From CAWJLS01 sp963843755 (GTDB lineage Bacteria > Acidobacteriota > Thermoanaerobaculia > Multivoradales > DATKCC01): a stretch of DNA of 64,000 nucleotides. Below, in pieces: positions 13,843 through 23,300 of this stretch. The position numbers and the translations under genes are program-made. Below the pieces are notes generated by a model. The model was not told the origin of the DNA and searched no databases. It worked only from the letters and a program-made list of their open reading frames with translations. Position 1 is the first letter of the stretch. Each line of letters opens with the position of its first letter. The stretch covers positions 140,748-204,747 of the forward strand of contig CAWJLS010000011.1 of the NCBI GenBank assembly GCA_963843755.1. Reading direction: 5' to 3'.

Positions 13843-16731
13843 GTGGTGTCCGAGCGCTGGCGCCTGGTAGAAGAGCTGTTCGAAGACGCGGCGGAGCTCG
13901 ATGAGGCCGAGCGCGCATCGTTCCTCGAGGTGTCCTGCCGAGCGGACGCCACGCTTCGCAGAGAGGTCGAATCGCTTCTGCGAGCCCACGACCTGTCCAC
14001 CGGGTTCCTCGACCGCCCGGCGGCCGAGGCCATCGCCCGGGCGCTCGACGAGGACGCGGCTGCCGACGCCTGGGCCGGACGGCGGATCGGGCCCTACACG
14101 GTGATCCGAGAGCTCGGGCGCGGCGGCATGGGGCGTGTCTTCCTGGCGGCCCGCAGCGACGAGGAGTACCAGAGCCGCGTGGCCATCAAGGTCTTCGGCC
14201 CCGTCTTCGGTGCCCGGGATCTGGAGGCCCGCTTCCGCCGGGAGCGCCAGATCCTCGCCAACCTCGATCACCCCAATATCGCGAAGCTCCACGACGGCGG
14301 CACCCTGCCGGAGGGCTTGCCCTACTTCGTCATGGAGTGGGTCGATGGCGCGCCCATCGACGAATACTGCGACCGTGAGCGGCTGCCGGTGAACGAGAGG
14401 CTGCTGCTCTTCCGGCAAGTCTGCTCGGCGGTCCAGCACGCCCACCAGAATCTGGTGGTCCACCGGGACCTCAAGCCAGCCAACATCCTTGTGGACGGTG
14501 CCGGCATCCCCAAGCTCCTCGACTTCGGCGTCGCCAAGCTCCTCGAGGCCGGATCGGAGGCCAAATCGGAGGCCACGCGCACCTGGCTTCATCCGATGAC
14601 CCTCCGATACGCGAGCCCGGAGCAGGTCCTGGGCCGGCCGGTGACCACCGCCACCGACGTCTACTCCCTGGGCGTCATCCTGTACGGCCTTCTGTGTGGG
14701 CGGCCGCCCTACGAGGTCCGCGATCTCCCGTTCCCGGAGATCGCCCGCCGCATCGAGGAGGTCGAGCCCCCGCGGCCGAGCGCCGTGCTTCGAGAAGCGA
14801 GCTCATCCGACGCCCAGGAGATCGCCCGGGCACGGGGCGGCCAACCCGCGTCCCTGGCGCGGCGGCTCGCCGGGGACCTGGACACCGTAGTGCTCACCGC
14901 CCTGCACAAGGACCCCCGGCGGCGCTACCCGTCGACCCACCAGCTCTCCGAGGACTTGAAACGCCACCTCGAGTCGCTGCCGGTATCGGCCCGGCGGGAT
15001 ACCTTCGTCTACCGGACCGGCAAGTTCCTGCGCCGCAACCGCATCGCCGCCTCCCTGGGCATCGGCCTCCTCGCGGCGGTGCTCGTGCTCTCTTCCGTCG
15101 CGGTGGCCCAGGCTCGACGCACTGCCCTCGAACGGGACAAGAGCCAGGAGGCCCTGGGCTTCCTGGTGAGCATCTTCCGGCAGTCCGATCCCGACGAGCC
15201 GCATGCGGCCGGGCGCGCCGACGAGCTCAGCGCCCGGGAGATCCTGGACCAGGGCTCGCGCAGGGTGTCGAAGGAGCTCGCCGCCGAGCCGGAGGTTCAG
15301 GCGACCTTGCTGGAGGCCATCGGCCAGGCGTACCTGGGGTTGGGCCTGCCCACGGCCGCCCGGCCGCTCCTGGAGCAGGCCGCGGACGCGGCCCGCGCGT
15401 CCACCGGGCCCGAGAGCCCCCTCTTCGCCACGGCGCTCAGCGACCTGGGACAGGCCCACCTGGACGCCGCCGACTACCCCGCCGCCGAGAAGCTCCTGCG
15501 CCAGGCACTGACGCTGCGCCGGAGGGCGGTGGGCCCCGTCGCGGTGCCGACCCTCGAGACGGTTCGCCTGCTGGCTCGGGTTCACCTCCGGCAAGGGCGA
15601 CTGGGGGAGGCCGATACCCTCCTGAGCGAGACCCTGGAGCAGGCACGCCGACAGCAGGCCGACCCGCCAGCCATCGCCGATCTCCTCGTGGAGCTGGGCA
15701 ATCTCCGGCGGGAGCAGGGCGAGGTGAAGAAGGAAGAAGACCTCTACCGGGAGGCCCTCGACCTGCGCCGCCGCACCCTCGGCTCCAGCGACCCCCGCGT
15801 CGCCAACGCCATGGAGAACCTCGGATCGGCCCTCAGCGACCGCGGCGAGTATTCCGAGGCCGAGGAGCTGTTCCGCCGAGCGCGGGTGATCTGGCAGCCC
15901 TCGCTCGAAGAGGACCACCCGCGGATGCTCGAGAACCTCAACAACCTGGGCATGGCATACAAGGGTCAGGGCCGGTACGCCGAGGCCGGACCCCTTTTCC
16001 AGCGGTTGGTCGCTCTGCGCCGCAGCCTCCGGGGCGAACGCAACCCGCAGTTCATCGTGGCCCTCAACAACCTGGCGAGCGTGGAGAGCGACTGTGGCCT
16101 GTGGGCCGAGTCCGCTCGCCACTTCCGCGAGGTTCTGAAGGCAATCCAGGCTCTCTTCGGCGACAAGCATCCCTGGTTCGCCCGAGCCCTCGTCAGCTAC
16201 GGCCAGGTGAGCTTCTACCTGGGGCGGGTGGACGAGGCCGAGGCATCCGAGAGCAGGGCCCTGGAGATCCTTCGCGCCCTTCCCGACTCCACTCACGCCG
16301 CCACGTCCAGGGCGGTCCTGGCCCTCGGGGAGGTCGCCCTGGCCCGGGGGGACCTGCCGAAGGCCGAGAAGCTCATCGGCCAGGTCCTCGAGACTCGCCG
16401 CCGTCTCTTTCCCCCGGGCCACGCCTGGATCAGGCAGGCGGAGCTCCAGCTCGGTGTCGTACGCCTCGACCAGGGTCGCTACGCAGAGGCCGAGCCACTC
16501 CTGCTTTCGGGCTACCTGGACGCGGACGGTAAGCCGCTTCTCCACGGCGCTGTCCGGGTGCACGCCCTTCAGCGGCTGGTCCGTCTCTACCGCGAGTGGG
16601 GCAAGCAGGACCAGGCGCGCCGCTACGCCGCCGACCTCGAGCAGGCGCGCTCCGACCTCCGCGCTCAGGTGGCGTCCTGGGAAGCGGCCGAAAGCTCCCG
16701 GAGCAGCCAGGCCCGGGCCACCCTCCAGTAG
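13843..16731 (+). CDS. Ser/Thr protein kinase with transmembrane helix and TPR repeats
   Basis: A 962-aa PknB-like kinase. An N-terminal helical segment (1-80) precedes the catalytic domain: Gly-loop LGRGGMGRVF (91-100), the ATP-binding Lys in VAIKVF (116), HRDLKPAN with the catalytic Asp at 209, and DFG at 227-229. All key residues are intact. A single membrane helix follows at about 400-420 (IAASLGIGLLAAVLVL). The remaining 500 residues are tetratricopeptide repeats with the alternating L-G-x-A-Y pattern (for example LEAIGQAYLGLGL), predicted outside the cytoplasm. GTG at 13843 follows GGGAGGGGG. The 3' end overlaps the convergent ECF sigma gene by 67 bp. This kinase-sigma pairing recurs in Acidobacteriota and suggests one regulatory unit. 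Confidence 0.92.
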   Translation: MVSERWRLVEELFEDAAELDEAERASFLEVSCRADATLRREVESLLRAHDLSTGFLDRPAAEAIARALDEDAAADAWAGRRIGPYTVIRELGRGGMGRVFLAARSDEEYQSRVAIKVFGPVFGARDLEARFRRERQILANLDHPNIAKLHDGGTLPEGLPYFVMEWVDGAPIDEYCDRERLPVNERLLLFRQVCSAVQHAHQNLVVHRDLKPANILVDGAGIPKLLDFGVAKLLEAGSEAKSEATRTWLHPMTLRYASPEQVLGRPVTTATDVYSLGVILYGLLCGRPPYEVRDLPFPEIARRIEEVEPPRPSAVLREASSSDAQEIARARGGQPASLARRLAGDLDTVVLTALHKDPRRRYPSTHQLSEDLKRHLESLPVSARRDTFVYRTGKFLRRNRIAASLGIGLLAAVLVLSSVAVAQARRTALERDKSQEALGFLVSIFRQSDPDEPHAAGRADELSAREILDQGSRRVSKELAAEPEVQATLLEAIGQAYLGLGLPTAARPLLEQAADAARASTGPESPLFATALSDLGQAHLDAADYPAAEKLLRQALTLRRRAVGPVAVPTLETVRLLARVHLRQGRLGEADTLLSETLEQARRQQADPPAIADLLVELGNLRREQGEVKKEEDLYREALDLRRRTLGSSDPRVANAMENLGSALSDRGEYSEAEELFRRARVIWQPSLEEDHPRMLENLNNLGMAYKGQGRYAEAGPLFQRLVALRRSLRGERNPQFIVALNNLASVESDCGLWAESARHFREVLKAIQALFGDKHPWFARALVSYGQVSFYLGRVDEAEASESRALEILRALPDSTHAATSRAVLALGEVALARGDLPKAEKLIGQVLETRRRLFPPGHAWIRQAELQLGVVRLDQGRYAEAEPLLLSGYLDADGKPLLHGAVRVHALQRLVRLYREWGKQDQARRYAADLEQARSDLRAQVASWEAAESSRSSQARATLQ

Positions 16732-17261
16732 CGGCCCACCGTCGGGACCGAGACGCCCAGGACTCGGGCGGTCTCCTCGACGCTCAGACCTCCGAAGAAG
16801 CGCAGCTCCACCACTGCGGCCTTGACGGGGTCGACCGCTTCGAAGGCGCTCAGCGCCTCGTCCAGCGCCACGAGCTGGGGCGGGCGCTCGACGCCGAGCC
16901 CCGTCAGGTCTTCGATCGAGATTTGCTCTGCCGCTCCACCCCGCTTGAGGCGCTGGCGACGGCGGGCGTGGTCCACCAAGATGCGGCGCATCATCCGGGC
17001 GGCGACGGCGAAGAACTGCTCCCGATTCCGCCACCGCGAGCGCTGTTGATCGGCCAGGCGCAGGTATGCCTCGTGGACCAGCGCCGTGGGCTGGAGCGTG
17101 CGCTGGCGCCGCTCGCCGCGGAAGAAGCCGGCCGCCATGGCGTGGAGGTCGCCGTAGATCCTGCCCAGCAGCTCGTCGCCTGCCACCGCGTCATCCTGCT
17201 GCCAGAGCCGGAGCAGCTCCGTGATCTGTCTGGGCTCGTCGCTCTGTGGGAGGCGGGTCAA
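16665..17261 (-). CDS. ECF-family RNA polymerase sigma factor
   Basis: A 198-aa sigma-70 family factor of the ECF group that is partnered with Ser/Thr kinases (TIGR02999-like). Region 2 includes LHAMAAGFFRGERR and QPTALVHEAYLRL. The DNA-melting part FAVAARMMRRILVDHARRR is characteristic of this group. Region 4 is VVELRFFGGLSVEETARVLG followed by the helix-turn-helix VSVPTVGRYWRVARAWL. There is no anti-sigma gene beside it; in this group the neighbouring kinase is believed to control activity. The gene ends inside the kinase gene and its 5' end faces the lanthipeptide cluster. A TAGAAT on the minus strand at 17430-17435 could be its -10. Confidence 0.9.
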   Translation of the reverse strand: MTRLPQSDEPRQITELLRLWQQDDAVAGDELLGRIYGDLHAMAAGFFRGERRQRTLQPTALVHEAYLRLADQQRSRWRNREQFFAVAARMMRRILVDHARRRQRLKRGGAAEQISIEDLTGLGVERPPQLVALDEALSAFEAVDPVKAAVVELRFFGGLSVEETARVLGVSVPTVGRYWRVARAWLLRELSAASQDAT

Positions 17262-17500
17262 CGAGGTGTCCTCTGTCCTGTGAGCTTCGGGGGATCGTCT
17301 CGGATCCGGACCGGCCGGCGCCCTTCCACCCGACCGCAGGGTGAGCGATTCGGGGTTCGTCTGTCGCGTGTCTTGGTGTGCGGCAAGAGAGCAGAAGTCC
17401 GGAACCAGTCGGCAACGAAATCGCCAACCATTCTACCGGGAGCCGGAGCCCGGTGCGGCCGGCCGGTCGGGTCTTCCGGCCGAGGGCGGTCGAGCGCTAC

Positions 17501-17677
17501 ATGCGGCGCGGCGCGGCGCAGGCCATTCCCCACCTGGCCACCCCTCGGCAGCTCGTCTGGCTGTGGGTGCTCGTGGCGCTCCTGACGGCGGCGTGCCTGG
17601 TCGCCGGCCTCTGGCTCAATGGGTCCACCTCGAGCGCGGCCGCCCGTCCGCAGGAGGTCCATCGTGGGGCGCGGTGA
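17501..17677 (+). CDS. Small single-span membrane protein at head of lanthipeptide cluster
   Basis: A 58-aa ORF from ATG 17501 contains one clear membrane helix, LVWLWVLVALLTAACLVAGLW, preceded by a short basic N-terminus and followed by a polar tail. It ends 14 bp inside the exporter gene, and the strong ribosome site of that gene lies within its last codons. The layout (short cytoplasmic stretch, one helix, then periplasmic residues) is what the first 60 residues of an HlyD-type membrane fusion protein look like, so it may be a truncated remnant of one or a true small partner of the exporter. No strong ribosome site precedes it, so expression is uncertain. Confidence 0.5.
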   Translation: MRRGAAQAIPHLATPRQLVWLWVLVALLTAACLVAGLWLNGSTSSAAARPQEVHRGAR

Positions 17678-19940
17678 GCGGCTCGGCGACCGAGCGTGGA
17701 GCCCGGCCGGTCTGAGGGCCCTCCTGGGCCGCCGCCGCGTGCCGGTGATGCGCCAGTCGGGTTTCGCCGACTGCGGGGCGGCCTGCCTCGCCATGATCCT
17801 CGGATATCACGGACGAGCGACCTCCGTCTCCGAGGTCGCCGACAGGGTCGGCTCGGGCCGGGACGGGGCGACGGCCCGCGGCCTGGCTGAGGCGGCCCGG
17901 ACTTTCGGCCTGCGGTGCCGCGGCTACTCCATCGAGCCGGAGGACCTCCATGAGCTCGAGCTGCCGGTGATCGCCCACTGGACCTTCGATCACTTCCTGA
18001 TCATCGAGCGCTGGACGCCCCGGGGTGCCACCGTCATCGATCCGGCCTTCGGCCGGCGGAGCCTCTCCCCCGAGGAGCTGGACGCGGGGTTGACAGGGGT
18101 CGTCCTCAGCTTCGAGCCCGGCGCCGACTTCGCGCCCCGCCGCCGGTCCGGGGCTCACGCCTGGCGACGGTACCTGGCCTCGGTGGCGGGCCGGCGCGGC
18201 GTTCCCCGCGCACTGGTGCAGGTGGCCGTCGCCTCACTCCTCCTCCAGCTCTTCGGCCTCTCGCTGCCGCTGGTCACCAAGGTGGTGGTGGACCGCGTGA
18301 TCCCGCAGGGGCTCTCCGGTGTTCTGGGCATGTTGGGCCTGGGCGTGCTGGTCTGGGTCGCGGCCCAGGCGGCCACCACGTTCCTGCGCTCGGCCCTGTT
18401 GATCTACCTCCAGGGGCGCCTCGACACCCAGATGATGGTGGGTTTCCTGGAGCACCTCCTGGCTCTTCCCTACAGCTTCTTCCAGAGCCGCACCGTCGGC
18501 GACCTGTCGCTGCGCCTGTCGTCGAACGCCCAGATCCGGGCGGTGCTCACCAGCCAGACCGTCTCGCTACTCCTGGACGTGGCCTTCGCGGTCGTCTACC
18601 TGGTCGTCCTCGTCGCCCTGTCGCCGACTTTCGGCGCCGTCGTCCTGGCGTTCGCCCTCGTCCAGATGGCGATCGCCGCAGGCACGACACGGCCCATGCA
18701 CCGGCTCATGCAACGCGACCTCGCCGCCGACGCCGACCAACAGGGCTACCTGGTGGAGGCGCTCAAGGGTGTCGCCACCCTCAAGGCCGCCGGCGCCGAG
18801 GATCGGTTCCTCGACCACTGGTCCAACCTGTTCTTCAGGCACCTCGACCTGACGTTGCGGCGCGCCCGCTTCAGTGCCGTGGTCGACGCCGCGATGACCG
18901 CCCTGAGGACCCTGTCGCCCCTGGCGCTCCTCTGGTTCGGAGCCCGGCAGGTGCTCGCGGGCGAGCTGGCCCTGGGCACCATGCTCGCCCTGGCCGCCCT
19001 GGCGAGCTCGTTCCTCGCGCCGCTCTCGAGTGTGGTGTCTACCGCGCGGCAGCTCCAGACGGTGGGCGCGCGCCTCGAGCGCATCACCGAGGTCCTGGAG
19101 ACCGCGCGGGAGCAGGAACCGTCCCGGGTGCGGCGTGCGCCCCGGCTCCGGGGAGCGATCGAGGTGGAGGGCGTGTCGTTCCGCTACCGGCCGGACGGGC
19201 CGCTGGTGTTGCGGGAGGTTTCCTTCTCGGCCGCTCCGGGGCAGAAGGTGGCCCTGGTAGGCCGGACCGGCTCGGGCAAGAGCACCCTGGCGGCCCTGCT
19301 CCTCGGGCTCTACCGGCCGACGCGCGGCCGCATCCTCTACGACGGCGTGCCCCTCGAGGAGCTCGAGTACCGGTCCCTGCGCACCCAGCTCGGCGCCGTC
19401 CTCCAGGAGTCCTACCTCTTCTCCGGCTCGATCCGCTCGAACATCGCCTTCAACGACCCCGGCCTCTCCTTCGAGCGGGTCGTCGAGGCGGCGCGCTTCG
19501 CCGCCATCGACCGGGACGTCGAGGCCATGCCCATGGGCTACGAGACCCTGCTTCCCGAGGGAGGCGGAGCGCTCTCCGGGGGCGAGCGCCAGCGCCTGTC
19601 GATCGCCCGGGCGGTGGCGCCGCACCCCCGGGTGCTCCTGTTCGACGAGGCGACGAGCCACCTCGACTCCGCCACCGAGGCCGAGATCGAAGAGAACCTC
19701 GCCGCCCTCGCCGCCACGCGCCTGGTCATCGCCCACCGCCTGTCGACGGTCCGCAGCGCCGACCTCATTCTGGTCCTCGAGCGGGGCTCGGTGGGCGAGC
19801 GGGGCACCCACGAAGAGCTCATGGCCCGGGACGGCCTCTACGCGGAGATGGTCCGCCGGCAGGCGGACGACCCTCCTCCGGAGGGCGCCGGGCGACTTCC
19901 TGAATCGACTTTCGGTCTGACCGCGGCAGACCGAGCGTAG
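17664..19940 (+). CDS. lanT: Peptidase C39-domain ABC exporter of lanthipeptide (LanT)
   Basis: A bifunctional exporter that cleaves the double-glycine leader and transports the modified peptide. I start it at GTG 17664 because CAGGAGGT lies just before; the product is then 758 aa. The N-terminal C39 peptidase has Gln 31, catalytic Cys 37 (RQSGFADCGAAC), His 110 (DHFLII) and Asp 126 (DPAFG), all intact. A six-helix membrane domain follows (about 165-450), then the ATPase with Walker A GRTGSGKST near 533, signature LSGGERQRLSIARA near 637 and Walker B LLFDEATSHLD near 657. It heads the cluster and is followed by the precursor gene after 54 bp. Confidence 0.95.
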   Translation: MGRGERLGDRAWSPAGLRALLGRRRVPVMRQSGFADCGAACLAMILGYHGRATSVSEVADRVGSGRDGATARGLAEAARTFGLRCRGYSIEPEDLHELELPVIAHWTFDHFLIIERWTPRGATVIDPAFGRRSLSPEELDAGLTGVVLSFEPGADFAPRRRSGAHAWRRYLASVAGRRGVPRALVQVAVASLLLQLFGLSLPLVTKVVVDRVIPQGLSGVLGMLGLGVLVWVAAQAATTFLRSALLIYLQGRLDTQMMVGFLEHLLALPYSFFQSRTVGDLSLRLSSNAQIRAVLTSQTVSLLLDVAFAVVYLVVLVALSPTFGAVVLAFALVQMAIAAGTTRPMHRLMQRDLAADADQQGYLVEALKGVATLKAAGAEDRFLDHWSNLFFRHLDLTLRRARFSAVVDAAMTALRTLSPLALLWFGARQVLAGELALGTMLALAALASSFLAPLSSVVSTARQLQTVGARLERITEVLETAREQEPSRVRRAPRLRGAIEVEGVSFRYRPDGPLVLREVSFSAAPGQKVALVGRTGSGKSTLAALLLGLYRPTRGRILYDGVPLEELEYRSLRTQLGAVLQESYLFSGSIRSNIAFNDPGLSFERVVEAARFAAIDRDVEAMPMGYETLLPEGGGALSGGERQRLSIARAVAPHPRVLLFDEATSHLDSATEAEIEENLAALAATRLVIAHRLSTVRSADLILVLERGSVGERGTHEELMARDGLYAEMVRRQADDPPPEGAGRLPESTFGLTAADRA

Positions 19941-19994
19941 GAGTGGCCACTCGATGGCCGAACCGATGAACCACCAAACGAGAAGGAGTCAACG

Positions 19995-20222
19995 ATGTCG
20001 AAGATCGACGTGATTCGCGCCTGGAAGGACCCGGAGTACCGCAGCAACCTGTCCGAGGCCGAGCTCGGCGCCCTGCCGGCGAACCCGGCGGGCCCCATGG
20101 AGCTGACCGACGGCGAGCTGGACGTGGCGACGGGCGGTGCGTCCTTCACCCTCGCCTGCATGTCCTGCAACCACTGTGCGAACACGGACAGTTGGGAGCT
20201 CTCCTGCCAGACCACCTACTAG
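19995..20222 (+). CDS. lanA: Class II lanthipeptide precursor, mersacidin/lichenicidin-like leader
   Basis: A 75-aa precursor with a strong ribosome site (GAAGGAG) before ATG 19995. The leader (1-48) has the DVIRAWKDPEYRSNLSEAE and NPAG...ELTDGELD features of the mersacidin/lichenicidin-type family and ends in ATGG, the double-glycine cut site for the C39 peptidase. The 27-residue core (49-75) starts ASFTLAC and ends LSCQTTY. Counting from the core start, it has Cys at 7, 10, 13 and 23 and Ser/Thr at 2, 4, 9, 16, 18, 22, 25 and 26, so up to four (methyl)lanthionine rings are possible plus leftover dehydro residues. It lies between exporter and synthetase. Ring pattern and activity are not predictable from sequence. 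Confidence 0.92.
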   Translation: MSKIDVIRAWKDPEYRSNLSEAELGALPANPAGPMELTDGELDVATGGASFTLACMSCNHCANTDSWELSCQTTY

Positions 20223-20250
20223 TAGGTGGTCGCGGGCGCTAGCCCGTTCT

Positions 20251-20290
20251 GTCCGGGCGGTGCCGGCCTCTGGGTCGGCACCGCCCGGGC
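20251..20290 (+). terminator. Strong hairpin between lanA and lanM (attenuator)
   Basis: The arms CCGGGCGGTGCCG (20253-20265) and CGGCACCGCCCGG (20276-20288) pair perfectly over 13 bp and extend by further pairs on both sides, leaving a loop of about six bases. It begins about 30 bp after the lanA stop and ends before the lanM ribosome site. There is no T-run, so it may attenuate transcription or stabilise the 3' end of the lanA message. Confidence 0.7.
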
Positions 20291-20324
20291 CTTCTCCAAC
20301 AACCGAGACGAACGGAGGACGTAC

Positions 20325-23300
20325 ATGGCTCCCTTGCCCTGCTTCGAAGACGCCACCTGGTGCCGCGCGCTGAGCCTCGCGGAGCGAGTCGAGCTCGCTC
20401 GCCGCGGCGCCCGCGGGCGCGATGGCGACGAGATCCTCGCTCGCCGCCGGCTCGAGCGCCTGCGAGGCGCCCGACCCTTCTCCGACGACCAGGTCTTTCG
20501 CACCTGGCTGGAGTCCTACGGCTGGTCGGAAGAGGATCTGCGATGCGCCTTGGGTGCCCGGCCGGAGGACCTCGAAACCCTCGCCGGACGGCCTCCGCTC
20601 TGGTGGAGGGAGCTCGAGCAGGCCTACGGTCGCACACTCCGGAGAGCGACCCCGCAGCCGCTGGCGGTCGACTCCGACCAGCCGGAGAGAGCCCTCGTCC
20701 GCCTCTGGCACCCGGTGATCGTTCGCGTCGGGGATCGGCTCCGCCGGCGAGCCGGAGAGCTCGCCGAGGACGATCCCGAGGTCCCCTTCGAGCCGGACCA
20801 GGCGGTGGGCCTGCTGCTGGAGTCCCTGGTCGTGCAGCTCTACGAGATCTCGCTGCGCACCCTGGTCCTGGAGCTCCAAGCCGCTCGCCTCGGGGGCCGG
20901 CTGGAGGGCGCCGACGGAGAAGCACGGTTCCGGAGCTTCGTCGAGAGCCTCGAGCGACCCCAGGTGAGGAGTGATCTCTTCAGCGAGTACCCGGTGCTCG
21001 GACGGCTGGCCATCGAGGCCGCCGAGCGCTGGCTTGTCGTCAGCGTAGAGCTCCTCGAGCGCCTGGCTCGAGACCGCCGGGCGCTCGAGGAGGCCTTTCA
21101 CGGCGGGCGGGCCCTGGGGAAGCTCCACCATCTGCGCGGCGGGGCCGGGGACCGGCACCGGGGCGGCCGCTCCGTCCAGATCCTGGAGCTCGACTCGGGC
21201 CTGAAGCTCCTCTACAAGCCCAGGTCCCTCGCCGTCGACCGCCACTTCCGCGAGCTCCTCGCCTGGCTCGACGAGCGTGGGGATCACCTCCGAGTACGCC
21301 ACCCGGACGCGATCGACCGCGGGTCTTACGGCTGGGTGGAGTTCATCTCGGCGGACGACTGCGAATCGCCGGCCGACGTCGAGCGCTTCTACGAGCGCCA
21401 GGGCGGGTTCCTCGCGCTGCTCTACGCCCTGGACGCCAACGACTTCCACTACGAGAACGTCATTGCGAGCGGCGAATATCCCGTTCTCATCGACCTGGAG
21501 TCGCTCTTCGCCCAGCGCCTCAAGTCCTTCGACCTGACCACCGCTCCGGGCCGCGCGGCGGACGCGATCCTCCACTCGGTGCTGCGCACGGGCCTGCTGC
21601 CACAACCCACCGGCGCGGGACATCGCCTGGGCAAGCTGGACCTCTCGGGTCTCGGTGCGATGGCCGGCCAGGTGGGTCCCGCGGTCTCGGCGGTAGCGGC
21701 GCCGGGCTCCGACGAGATGCGCATCGAGCGCGAGGAGAGGCGAGTGAAAGGGGCTCTAAACCTGCCCATCCTGGCCGGCCAGGTCCAGCGCGCTGTCGAG
21801 CACAAGGCCTCGATCGAGCGGGGCTTCGAGAACGTCTACCGGACGATCCTCGAAAACCGCGAGGCGCTGCTTGCACCCGACGGGCCTCTCGCCTCCTTCG
21901 CCGGCGACGACGTCCGCCTGATCCTCCGGGGGACCCGGACCTACCGCCTGATGGAGCTGGACAGCTATCACCCGGACCTGCTCCGCGACGCCCTGGACCG
22001 CGACCGGCACTTCGACCGGCTCTGGCTGGGCGTAGGGAACGAGAACCTGTCTGCCTTCGTGCTCCGGCAGGAGCGCGAAGAGCTGGAGCGCCTCGACGTG
22101 CCGCTGTTCAGCAGCCGGCCGGGTGAGCGTCGGCTCTACTGCGGTACCGGCCGCCACCTCGACGACTTCTTCGAGGCCTCGGGCCTGGGGATCGTCGCCG
22201 CGCGCATCGGCCGGCTCGGCGAGCGGAACCTCGAGCTCCAGCGCTGGATGGTCGGGGCGTCCCTCACCGCCCTCGACGCCGGCGGTCGCCACCGCTCCGA
22301 GGCCGTCCCCGTCACCTCGAGCCGCGAGCTCGAGCCGCCGGGGCCGGAGCGCCTGCTGGCGGCAGCGAAGCAGATCCGCCGCCGGCTCCGGGAGCTGGCT
22401 CTCCTCGGGGCCGACGGCGACCTGAGCTGGCTCGGGATCTTCTGGACCGACGAGGACAACATCGCCCCTTTGCCGCTCGGCTGCGACCTGTACGCGGGGC
22501 TCCCGGGGATCGCCCTCTTCCTGGCATACCAGGCGGCGACCGACCGGGACGAGGAGTCTCGGGAGATGGCGGAGGCGACCTGGAGGTCGGTCAGCCGGGG
22601 CCTTGCCGAAGGGCCCGAGATCTTCGACCAGCCCGGGGTGTTCGCCGGCCTGGGGGGCGTCCTCTACCTCGCGCTCCACCTGAGCCGGCTCTGGAACCGC
22701 CCCGAGCTCCTCTCCGAGGCCGCGGTCTGGGCGGGCTGGCTCGAGGAGTGGCTTCCAGAGGACCAGAGTCTGGACGTCCTCGCGGGCAGCGCCGGCTGCA
22801 TCCCTGTCCTGCTGGCGCTCGAGCGCGCGACCGGCGAGGGCCGTTACCTGGCTCTCGCCGAGCGGTGCGGCGACCGGGTGTTGAACGCGGCCCGGCAGCG
22901 GCCGGAGGGGATCGGCTGGATCAACCCGCTCGCCGGAGACCGGCCGCTCTCCGGCTTCTCCCACGGCGGCGCGGGCTTCGCCTGGGCCCTGGCCCAGCTC
23001 GCCAGGGCCACCGGCGACGAGCGCTTCGGCAGGGCGTCGCGGGCCGCTCTCGTCTACGAGCGGACCCTGTTCGACCCGGCCGAGGGCAACTGGCGGGACC
23101 TACGCGCCTTCCGGGGTCCCGAGGGCGGTTTCAACGTCGCCTGGTGCCACGGAGCCGTGGGGATCGGGCTCGCGCGCCTGGCGACCCTGGAGCTCGATCT
23201 CGAGGAGGACGAGGCCCGGCGGGCCATGATAGGCCGTGAGCTCGACGTCGCCCTGGAGACCACGGTGAAGTACGGCGCGGGCGGCGACCACACGCTCTGC

